Positions 33,394-40,885 of a DNA stretch of 40,885 bases are shown piece by piece. How positions within the stretch are numbered: position 1 is the stretch's first letter; each line of letters begins with the position of its first letter. This DNA comes from an uncultured Clostridia bacterium. Lineage in GTDB: Bacteria > Bacillota > Clostridia > Christensenellales > CAG-917. A program made the translations under genes and the position numbers. Under the pieces are notes generated by a model that saw only the letters and a list, made by a program, of their open reading frames with translations, ran no database searches and was not told the origin of the DNA. Location: contig CANPWB010000014.1 of NCBI GenBank assembly GCA_947581925.1, positions 1 through 40,885 of the forward strand, in the 5' to 3' direction.

Positions 33394-33495
33394 ATGACAA
33401 AGAAAGCGGACAAAGTTATGCACAATGTGACCGCTCCTTCATACACGGGGGGGGGGTACTTGTTGTATATGCCGCACAGGCGTCTCTCCAAGTAA
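33394..33495 (+). CDS. Possible small ORF, 33 aa, with a G10 tract
   Basis: I do not recognise it. MTKKADKVMHNVTAPSYTGG continues through a third Gly to a short basic tail (PHRRLSK). GGAG lies 6 nt before the ATG and a terminator follows at 33529, so a small transcript is plausible. The ten-G run at 33447-33456 encodes the glycines, so slippage would change the C-terminus. No promoter is evident, and other in-frame ATGs lie at 33382 and 33391. It may be non-coding. Confidence 0.35.
   Translation: MTKKADKVMHNVTAPSYTGGGYLLYMPHRRLSK
33447..33456 (+). repeat. G10 homopolymer
   Basis: Ten consecutive Gs, about 300 bp upstream of the giant secreted protein gene and inside the 33-aa ORF. Confidence 0.7.
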
Positions 33496-33528
33496 AATCC
33501 GAACAAAACAGATACAAACACGATGAGA

Positions 33529-33551
33529 TAGAGGGATAGACCCTCTATTTT
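33529..33551 (+). terminator. Terminator upstream of the giant gene
   Basis: TAGAGGG-ATAGA-CCCTCTA followed by TTTT. Confidence 0.75.
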
Positions 33552-33651
33552 TCGTTTGCGCGCGTATGTGCGTACGTATATAAATAAAAAACGTAAATAG
33601 ATACAAAATAAAAACAATATAAAAAATAAAAAAATCCAAAAAGCTCGATTG

Positions 33652-33735
33652 AAAAAATCGGGGTCCCCGAAGAATTGAGTGACGACGGTGCGACGTGTAG
33701 GAACGATGTGCAAGTGGAACGAAATTTTTGGGGTG
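33652..33735. repeat. Repeat-like segment before the giant gene
   Basis: AATCGGGGTCCCC through AAATTTTTGGGGT. Similar end words (AATCGGGGTTCCC, TTTTATGGGGT) bracket a shorter segment in the tRNA-linked element near 22450. This is a possible dispersed repeat with GGGGT-type ends. Confidence 0.4.
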
Positions 33736-33752
33736 AAGATATGGAGGAGAAT

Positions 33753-36700
33753 ATGGCAAAGACAAACAAGATGAGCAAGATTTTTGTGATTTTGCTGTTT
33801 GTGGTTGTGGCGGCGACGCTGACATTTGCATTTGTGAATGTGCCGAACGGGGCGGCAAATGCGGATGAGGAGAGCGTCACAGTCACCATTCATGCGGACG
33901 CCAACGGCAAGGTCGAATATGCCGTGTCCAATAACCAAACGGCGGAGGGTTTGACATATACACCAGTCGAAGCGGGTGGCACTTCGGACCCGATCACGAT
34001 TTCCGAAGGCCAATTTTTACATTTGAAAGCGACCGCGACCGATGCGAAAAAATATCTTTTTCAATTTTGGGCAACGGCGCAATCGCCCACTGTCGATAAA
34101 AATACAGCAGTTTTCGCTGCTGTCTCCATGAAGGCAAACGATACTTTTTCTTATGACGAATGCCAAAGTTTTTCGGAGACGGGGCTGTATACTTCGTTTG
34201 TTCCCGTAATTGAGGACGAAACAAAAAAGGCGGCTGCACAACTCAAAGTGAACTACAACGACGACCTCGGTGACGTTTATTTCTTCATGGGAAGCAACAG
34301 CGTTACCGAAGCGCAAATAATTGAACACGGTTTTCATTTAGAGAGCAATCAAGCTTTTCAAATTCCTTTGCGATATTATAAAAGGGAGATTGCGTCTATC
34401 GGCAAAGTAGTTGAATATTACAATGCCGACTACGCAACCTTTCTCGCCGTCCCAAAGACAAATATCGCGTCATCGTTAGATCCACAGAAAACGACAGATG
34501 CGATTTTTAATGGATGGATGGGAACTTTTTATGATACAAATACGGCAGAAGCAAACAAATTTGAAAACCAACCAATTCCACAAATCTATCATTCAGGCCG
34601 TTCAAACTTTTCAATCGGAGCATTTTGGAAATGTTGGAATAGGCAGAGATTTTCTCAAAAATTCGAATACCTTGCAAATGGTAACCATGGTATTTTAGGA
34701 TTATCGCCGTCGGATGATAGCGAGGGATGGTATATTGATAAACAAAACAAAGAGTATCTTTATTTGGAGCCTACTACCCTTGGCGTCACATTTTTGGAAG
34801 AAGCACCCATGCCGGAAACGACGCTCACGCCCAAGGTAGGCGGTGTGGCGCAGGATGATGAAGAAATAACGGCAAGTGACCGCGAAACAACGGTGGAGCT
34901 TACTTACGGAAAGGAAGATTCCCTCACGGTCGAGCTCGAAAAATTCAAAAACGCAGAGCAGCAAAATTACTCGGTCTCCGTGCGCAGGCAACGCGATCTC
35001 ACGACGGGCGAAATTGCCGTGGATGAGTCTACTACTGTGGAAGAGATCGGCGATGTCTATGTGCTCAGCATTCCCGAGATCAAGGTGAATACGGATATCG
35101 TCATCACGCCCGACTATGGGGATGGTTATTTAGTCGAGCCCATCGTCATCCATGTGAAACTGACGAACGAAAACGGGCTTAATGGTCTTATTTCCGAAGA
35201 TTCCGCCAGCATGACGGTCAATGACAGTACCGAAAGCCAAAAAGATCAATGGTATCTCGATCCGCAATTCGCCGCTGACGGAGGAGTGGCGTATACTTCG
35301 GGTCGTTCCTATCCCGAGATTGTTGATGATAAGTTTCCCCCTGCTGGCGTTTCGCAGTTGCATTTTCAAGTGACAGGCTCAGGCGTCTTCATGTTCCAAT
35401 TCTATTTGGACGGTTGGCTGTGGGGACAAGAGGGTAATTGGTGGAATGACCATTTTTCCCTTGCTTTATATAGTACTCAATCGATAACGGTGCAAAATAG
35501 ACAGAGTGCTACAGTTTTAGCCGGAGGTGCAACAAAGTTCGATATCGCTACTCATGCCGATTGCATTCTCGGGACGGGCACGAGTTCAGTTTCAATCACG
35601 CGGGACAGCGGCGGATGGTGTACCGCGAGCATTATGTTAACAGAGGAATCTGAGCACGATGTTTATATTGCACATTTAACAAACGCAAATAATATTAGCG
35701 GCAAAAAAGTCGTTCCAAACTTTACTGTCATGTCTGTGCGAAACGTCGCATTCTATCAAGGGTCGAGCGATGTTTCTTGGGGAATCTATAAAAACGACGA
35801 CGGCAGCAAAGACGGATACGGTACCGTCACCGCGAAGATCAACGGGGAAGAGGAGACGCAAAACAACAAGAAGAACGTCACATCGGGCACTAGAATCGAG
35901 TTTTCGGTGAGCAAATCCGATGGCAACAAATTCTACGGCTGGAGCGATGGCACAAATCTTCTCTCGACGGAAGAAACATTCACCTACACCGTCCACGGTG
36001 GTGGCGGAGAAGGAGTCTCCAATGTGAACATTTCCGCAGTGCTTGCACCCGAGAATGAGGGATATGCCTTCCGCAACGGCGGTGCGTTCTACGGTGATAA
36101 TGAATTTGAAGAGGCGTTAAATGGCGCAGAAAAGAGTCCGAACCCCGAACTTTATATTCTCAAAAGCGCGAGCGTAAACAGTGAAATTACAATTCCAAAA
36201 GGTGTCAACGTTATTTTGCCATTTGACGAAGAGGGTACAATAAATAAAAACGGCGGCACAGCTTCCAAACTAGCGTGGAAAAGCAATATTGATCCTTTCC
36301 GCACTTTGACGATCTCAGGCAATGGTTCTATCACCATAAGAGGCAAGTTATCACTTGGAGGTATAACGAATCGTCAAGATTATCAAGCGTACTCCGGTGC
36401 AACCATGGGGACGTATTGTCAAATCGTCAATGATGGCAAGATCAATGTAGAGAACGAGGGCACACTTGATATATATGGTCTTGTGACAGGCAGTGGTTCC
36501 ATCGAAGTAATGCAAGGTGCAAAACTCTTACAGCCCTTTGTAGTGCTGGACTTTGCGGGCGGAAGCAACACGGCGGCACTCTATTTCGCAAACCAAAGCC
36601 CATTCAGCCAATATTCTCTTGTAAATGTGCAATGTGCAGGCGGGATCAAAGTGCATTATAAAGGTGAGCTCTTTGGACATGCACAGCTCTATGCAGGTGG

Positions 36701-39700
36701 ACAATATAACAACACTGATATTGCCTTGATCACCTTCACGGGCAGTTCCAATGTGGGGCTCATCGAGCTGACAGAGGAAAATAGCTTTGTCGATATTCTC
36801 TATAAGGAGCCGACAGAAAACGGTACAAAAACTTCGGATGAGTTAGCCGGCGTGGTTGCAGGAGACAACAGACATGAATGGATCGGCAGAACACAGCTCA
36901 CCATTTCAGGTAGCGCGAAAGCCAATAGTATGTCGCTCAAAGTGCTCGGCTCTATTGTCGTCACTACAGCGAGCGTATTCGCTTTCCCCGTCCCATACAA
37001 CTGGGACATCAAGCTGGCAAAAGGCGAAGGCACCGGCAAATTTTCAATCGAAAACAATGTTGCATTGATGCCAGGCGCAAGCCTCACCGTGGAAGAAGAC
37101 GCCACTCTTACTGCGAACGGAGACTTTTATGTTTATGAAGGGCTCAAACAAACCGGGATGTCGGGTGCATTATATCCGAGCGCAGATCAGCTTACGAATG
37201 CGGGCTATAAGAGCAATGCAACGTTTATTGTAAACGGCACGTTTGAAGTTACGGATGGTAAAACGTTCTTAGGCATTGTGCAAACGACAAATACGAAAGG
37301 CACTGCGAAGATCATAACGGCGTCGACCGCAAAGCTCGCAGGCGATATGATTGCAGGCGAGAATGCAGCATATGATTGCAACTATACCATTATGACCTCG
37401 ACCGCGCGAGTGTGGGATAAAGCGCACGGCGAGAATGGTGAAATTGCCCAACTTCAGCCGGGAAAGACCTATATATCAACTTGGAATGCGGAAGACGCCT
37501 CGTGGCAAGTAAAAAATCTCACAATGCAATATGAGACGGGAAGCGTCCATCAAGAAAAAGAAAATCATAAACTTGACACATATAACTTTACTGTCACAGG
37601 TTTGCACGGCAGCTGGATGGAAGTGCACAAGGGGCACAATTTCGATTGGACTCCCAATCCGGACAAGGACAAGCTGACGGGCGATAGCACTGTCATATCG
37701 AGGCAATGCTCCGTCATGGGTTGCGATCATGAGGAGAAGCAATATCTGTTTGGCGACAAGACCGATATGTCCGCCATCTACAAGGGCAGCGAGTTCTCCG
37801 AAGGGGAGCTGAAAGCCATATTCCTGGAGCTGTTTGGGTTGAGCGCGGATCAATATGATGTTGATGGCTTTGCTGTCAAGATCAGTCATAGCGGCACGAT
37901 CTTGAACGCGGCGACCGACGCATACACACTCAACGTCACCCTCACAAAGGGCGTGTGGCTTGAAGGCGGGGCGTATAACAATCAAAAAGAGTTCCACTTC
38001 AAAGTCAACCCGTATCAAATCACAGCGAAAGACGTTGCAGGCGTTTCAGACGGCGACAAGCTGAAGGCAAAAACGTATACGGGCGAGCAGCTGAAGTATG
38101 ACGAGCTTGTCATCAACTTCGGCGGCAAAGCTTTGGAGAAGTCATATTATGATTTGACGTATGGCGACAATATAACCGTTGAAGAGGACGGCACTGTCAC
38201 TATAAAGATAAACAGCAATGTTGCCACCAACTTCACGGGCGAGTTTACGCTCAAATTTGACATCGAACCCGCAACAATCACTACTGTCACGGTCAAAGAC
38301 GCGGAGAGCTATGTGTACAACGGGTCGCCTGTCGCGCCCAAGCTCGAGGTCAAGAGCGGCGACAAGCTCACGCTGACAGAAGGCGATTATGACATCACAT
38401 ATACCACAGACCATACAAAGGCGGGCACGGTCACTTTCAAGGTCACAGGCAAGGGCAATTTCCAAGGCACTATCGACAGCCAGACCTTCGAAATCAAGAA
38501 AGCCGCCGCGACTGTCACAGTGACGAAAGCGGAAGGCATATACGGCGACGAGCCAAAGGAAATGCAATTCGAGGTCAAGGGCTACATTGGCGAGACGGAC
38601 AAGGGCCTCATCGAGAAGGCTGTACGCATTGCGCATAAAGCCACGACCGACAGCGGAGTGGGATCGTATGATGTAGAGGTCACTTTCGACGACCTCGACA
38701 ACTACACGGTGACAGTCGCGGACAACAGTGACAAGAATGCGTACACCGTCAAGGCGAAGAGCATCGCGGGTGCGACGGTCACAGTCGGCAAGTCATATGT
38801 CTTTACCGGTAGCGCAATCACGCCGGATAAGAGCGACATCACGGCCACAATGGAGGGCTGGGAGAAAGAGATCACTTTCTCATTCACCGTAAAGGACAAC
38901 GTGAATGTAGCGGATAAGCCTGTCATCACCATAACGGGCACTGACAACTACGAGGGCACCGCAACCAAAACAGAGGCTTTCTCAATAACGCCTGCAGAGG
39001 TCAAGATCGTCGTGAACGATTTGTATTCCGCACTCGGCGATGAGATCAAGAAAGACTATAGCTATAGTTTCGATGAGAACACTACGTTCTTCAACGATGA
39101 CAAGGCGACTTTCGACGCGCATATCTCATACGAATGCAACCCGAATAAAGATCAACAAAGCGACGACTATCCGATCACAATGAAATATGAGGAAGCTCAA
39201 CAGTTGTTGCCGAACTATACCATTACGGTGACTCAGGGCAAATATCATGTCACAGCATCCGTATATAAGGACGTAAAAGTGAAGATCAAGGACGCAGATA
39301 CAGATGATTTGACAATAACTTATGACGGCAAGACGCATACGCTTGAGGTCAGCGGTCTTTCACCCGAAGACGCAAACAACGCAACATATGAGTTTACGTT
39401 GAAGGGCGAAACATTCAATGGCGCTAAGGACGCTGACACGTATAACATCAAAGTTAAGATAACAGTCTCCGGACATGCTCCGCTTGAGAAAGACGTTATA
39501 CTTAAGATCGAGAAAAAGGCTATACACGTCAAGGCGGACGACATCTCAATTACTTACGGCGACGAGGATAAAGAACTTACGTGGTCTGTTAAGGCGGAAG
39601 ATCTTGCCGAGGCGGATAAGGATTTGGGTGAAGAGACATACAGAAACCTGCTTGACATAAAACTCAACCGCGAGCAAGGCAATACCCATAAGGACGGCGG

Positions 39701-40885
39701 CTACAAGATCACGGGTACAGGCACCGCAAAGAATTACAGCATCACCGTCGATGAGGGCACCTACACCATCAATAAGAAGGACATCTCGACAGGTAAGTTG
39801 ACGGTCACAGGCGAATACACCTACAACGGACAGGCTCAAGTTCCGACGTGGAATGAGCTTAAATTGGGCGAAATCAAGAACGCGCAGGACAGCAATGTGA
39901 CGATAAGCGCAGACGATGTGAAGATAACAGCGTCCGAAAATGTGAATGCGGGCACGGAGTCCGCGACCGTAACAGTTGAGGGACAAGGCAACTTCACAGG
40001 TAAACTCACCGCAAACTTCAGCATTGGCAAAGCGGCGGCAACTGTCTCGATTACGAAGGCGGAAGGCACCTACGGCGACGATCCTGCGGCAATGAAATTC
40101 GAGGTCACCGGCTCATTTAATGACACGGACAAGGGTCTCATCGAAAAGGCTGTACACATTGCGCATAAAGCGACAAAGGAAAGCGCAGTCGGCACATATG
40201 ATGTGACAGTCACATTCGATACGCTTACAAACTACACGGTATCCGTGAAGGACAACAGCGACAAGCAAGCGTATGAAGTCAAGGCGAAGGGCGTCACTGT
40301 TACGCTTCTCAAGCAAGAGTGGGCGACATACAACTATAAAGAGCAAAACGCGAAGAGCGACTCAGAGTATATTGCGCTGAAGGCGGGAAGCCAACTTGCA
40401 AACGATGAGGGACTCAGCGACCTCAACATAACGCTTACTGCGAGCGGCAGAAATGCAGACAGCTATGACATCACGCCGACGTGGGACAACAACAACTACA
40501 ATGTCACTTTCGAGTACGACAATAAACCATTATCCGAAACCGAGAATAAGGCAAAGGGAGCGTTTGTCATAGGGAAGGCAACGATAACAGTCACGGTGCA
40601 ATCGGCAAGTTCGACATACGGAGATGAGCCGGAGCAGCTCAAGGTTGAGACGACAGGCATCTGTGAAGGCGACAATGTTGATGTCAACAGCCGCATACAG
40701 CTTTCCTGCGAAGTTGAATTGAGCAAGACGACCGCAGCGGGCACATATGACATCACCTGCATAAAGGATAGAGATCCGGAAAACTACACCATCAACATTG
40801 TCAACAACGCCAAATACACGGTCAACAAGAAGGATGTCACGGTGAAGATCAACGATCAAAACGCGACCTACAATTTTGAAGGCAA
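33753..40885 (+). CDS. Giant secreted repeat protein with MBG-type domains (3' end outside window)
   Basis: A reading frame open for at least 2,377 codons to the window edge. The N-terminus MSKIFVILLFVVVAATLTFA is a signal peptide with likely cleavage after GAANA; no lipobox. Residues 30-750 hold beta domains including YAVSNNQ and FYGWSDGTNLLSTEE (InlB-like). About 780-1200 has short repeats such as TISGNGSITIRGKL and INVENEGTLDIYG, typical of a parallel beta-helix. From about 1450 on, tandem MBG-like domains recur (YGDEPKEMQFEV, YGDDPAAMKFEV, YGDEPEQLKVE, each preceded by a VTVTKAEG-like strand). An adhesin or mucin-binding role is suggested by the domains, not shown. GGAGG lies 5 nt upstream of the ATG. 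The anchoring signal, if any, is beyond the window. Confidence 0.88.
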   Translation, partial: MAKTNKMSKIFVILLFVVVAATLTFAFVNVPNGAANADEESVTVTIHADANGKVEYAVSNNQTAEGLTYTPVEAGGTSDPITISEGQFLHLKATATDAKKYLFQFWATAQSPTVDKNTAVFAAVSMKANDTFSYDECQSFSETGLYTSFVPVIEDETKKAAAQLKVNYNDDLGDVYFFMGSNSVTEAQIIEHGFHLESNQAFQIPLRYYKREIASIGKVVEYYNADYATFLAVPKTNIASSLDPQKTTDAIFNGWMGTFYDTNTAEANKFENQPIPQIYHSGRSNFSIGAFWKCWNRQRFSQKFEYLANGNHGILGLSPSDDSEGWYIDKQNKEYLYLEPTTLGVTFLEEAPMPETTLTPKVGGVAQDDEEITASDRETTVELTYGKEDSLTVELEKFKNAEQQNYSVSVRRQRDLTTGEIAVDESTTVEEIGDVYVLSIPEIKVNTDIVITPDYGDGYLVEPIVIHVKLTNENGLNGLISEDSASMTVNDSTESQKDQWYLDPQFAADGGVAYTSGRSYPEIVDDKFPPAGVSQLHFQVTGSGVFMFQFYLDGWLWGQEGNWWNDHFSLALYSTQSITVQNRQSATVLAGGATKFDIATHADCILGTGTSSVSITRDSGGWCTASIMLTEESEHDVYIAHLTNANNISGKKVVPNFTVMSVRNVAFYQGSSDVSWGIYKNDDGSKDGYGTVTAKINGEEETQNNKKNVTSGTRIEFSVSKSDGNKFYGWSDGTNLLSTEETFTYTVHGGGGEGVSNVNISAVLAPENEGYAFRNGGAFYGDNEFEEALNGAEKSPNPELYILKSASVNSEITIPKGVNVILPFDEEGTINKNGGTASKLAWKSNIDPFRTLTISGNGSITIRGKLSLGGITNRQDYQAYSGATMGTYCQIVNDGKINVENEGTLDIYGLVTGSGSIEVMQGAKLLQPFVVLDFAGGSNTAALYFANQSPFSQYSLVNVQCAGGIKVHYKGELFGHAQLYAGGQYNNTDIALITFTGSSNVGLIELTEENSFVDILYKEPTENGTKTSDELAGVVAGDNRHEWIGRTQLTISGSAKANSMSLKVLGSIVVTTASVFAFPVPYNWDIKLAKGEGTGKFSIENNVALMPGASLTVEEDATLTANGDFYVYEGLKQTGMSGALYPSADQLTNAGYKSNATFIVNGTFEVTDGKTFLGIVQTTNTKGTAKIITASTAKLAGDMIAGENAAYDCNYTIMTSTARVWDKAHGENGEIAQLQPGKTYISTWNAEDASWQVKNLTMQYETGSVHQEKENHKLDTYNFTVTGLHGSWMEVHKGHNFDWTPNPDKDKLTGDSTVISRQCSVMGCDHEEKQYLFGDKTDMSAIYKGSEFSEGELKAIFLELFGLSADQYDVDGFAVKISHSGTILNAATDAYTLNVTLTKGVWLEGGAYNNQKEFHFKVNPYQITAKDVAGVSDGDKLKAKTYTGEQLKYDELVINFGGKALEKSYYDLTYGDNITVEEDGTVTIKINSNVATNFTGEFTLKFDIEPATITTVTVKDAESYVYNGSPVAPKLEVKSGDKLTLTEGDYDITYTTDHTKAGTVTFKVTGKGNFQGTIDSQTFEIKKAAATVTVTKAEGIYGDEPKEMQFEVKGYIGETDKGLIEKAVRIAHKATTDSGVGSYDVEVTFDDLDNYTVTVADNSDKNAYTVKAKSIAGATVTVGKSYVFTGSAITPDKSDITATMEGWEKEITFSFTVKDNVNVADKPVITITGTDNYEGTATKTEAFSITPAEVKIVVNDLYSALGDEIKKDYSYSFDENTTFFNDDKATFDAHISYECNPNKDQQSDDYPITMKYEEAQQLLPNYTITVTQGKYHVTASVYKDVKVKIKDADTDDLTITYDGKTHTLEVSGLSPEDANNATYEFTLKGETFNGAKDADTYNIKVKITVSGHAPLEKDVILKIEKKAIHVKADDISITYGDEDKELTWSVKAEDLAEADKDLGEETYRNLLDIKLNREQGNTHKDGGYKITGTGTAKNYSITVDEGTYTINKKDISTGKLTVTGEYTYNGQAQVPTWNELKLGEIKNAQDSNVTISADDVKITASENVNAGTESATVTVEGQGNFTGKLTANFSIGKAAATVSITKAEGTYGDDPAAMKFEVTGSFNDTDKGLIEKAVHIAHKATKESAVGTYDVTVTFDTLTNYTVSVKDNSDKQAYEVKAKGVTVTLLKQEWATYNYKEQNAKSDSEYIALKAGSQLANDEGLSDLNITLTASGRNADSYDITPTWDNNNYNVTFEYDNKPLSETENKAKGAFVIGKATITVTVQSASSTYGDEPEQLKVETTGICEGDNVDVNSRIQLSCEVELSKTTAAGTYDITCIKDRDPENYTINIVNNAKYTVNKKDVTVKINDQNATYNFEG
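38501..38759 (+). repeat. Internal MBG module, copy 1
   Basis: 259 bp encoding about residues 1583-1669. It aligns without gaps to 40031-40289. Shared words include AAGGGCCTCATCGA-like and GCGCATAAAGC. Confidence 0.8.
40031..40289 (+). repeat. Internal MBG module, copy 2
   Basis: Same module 1,530 bp (510 codons) downstream of copy 1. Most differences are substitutions and no gap is needed. Confidence 0.8.

Overview
The window looks like a piece of an uncultured Clostridia-type (Firmicutes) chromosome, possibly a Christensenellales-like gut lineage; the lineage is an inference. Support: a Bacillus/Clostridium-type large SRP RNA with an Alu domain, RNase Y, a YlxY/MlpA-like gene pair, a YqhT-like peptidase next to efp, bS21, strong GGAGG ribosome binding sites and many lipoproteins with InlB-type or divergent repeats. 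No phage structural gene, transposase, integrase or CRISPR array was seen.

Layout. 0-1 kb: tRNA-Val(CAC) downstream of rpsU, with the tRNA 3' end, its terminator and a palindromic body tandemly duplicated, then a 68-aa unknown gene. 1.1-3.9 kb: a 230-aa unknown protein and guaB, an IMP dehydrogenase of the Tritrichomonas-like subtype. 3.9-10.2 kb: a 958-aa lipoprotein with a G9 tract in its coding region, folD, an XRE regulator and a divergent InlB-repeat lipoprotein with two matching operator-like palindromes in its promoter. 10.4-12.5 kb: an FadH-like Old Yellow Enzyme. 12.8-13.6 kb: SRP RNA followed by two covarying copies of its 3' tail, terminator and a palindromic body. 13.7-15.6 kb: an ABC-2 exporter pair. 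15.7-22.0 kb: a three-gene operon of SNF2-like helicase, MoxR-like AAA+ ATPase and HExxH/VWA protein behind three copies of a 13-bp palindrome. 22.0-22.7 kb: a 23-bp tandem repeat, a second tRNA-linked element and tRNA-Val(GAC). 23-27 kb: an HI0933-family flavoprotein, cyclophilin, an SGNH lipoprotein and an unknown lipoprotein. 27.3-33 kb: a YlxY-like deacetylase homologue divergent from an M16 peptidase with a probably leaderless mRNA, then rny, an M24 peptidase lacking the creatinase domain, and efp. 33-40.9 kb: REP-like hairpins, a small ORF with a G10 tract, and a secreted protein of more than 2,370 aa with MBG-type repeats that runs off the window.

The best candidate for an undescribed system is the helicase-MoxR-VWA/metallopeptidase operon. 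Its helicase resembles the long helicase-methylases of conjugative elements but lacks a methylase. It is tightly coupled to an AAA+/VWA pair, which suggests a nucleoprotein remodelling, DNA-protein repair or defence role (inference). The second is a recurring architecture in which stable RNA genes carry duplicated 3' ends, terminators and an inverted partner of the RNA tail; two loci show it clearly and a third partly.

All coordinates, motifs and promoter spacings were read by eye. No alignment, structure prediction or database search was run, so family names rest on motif recognition.
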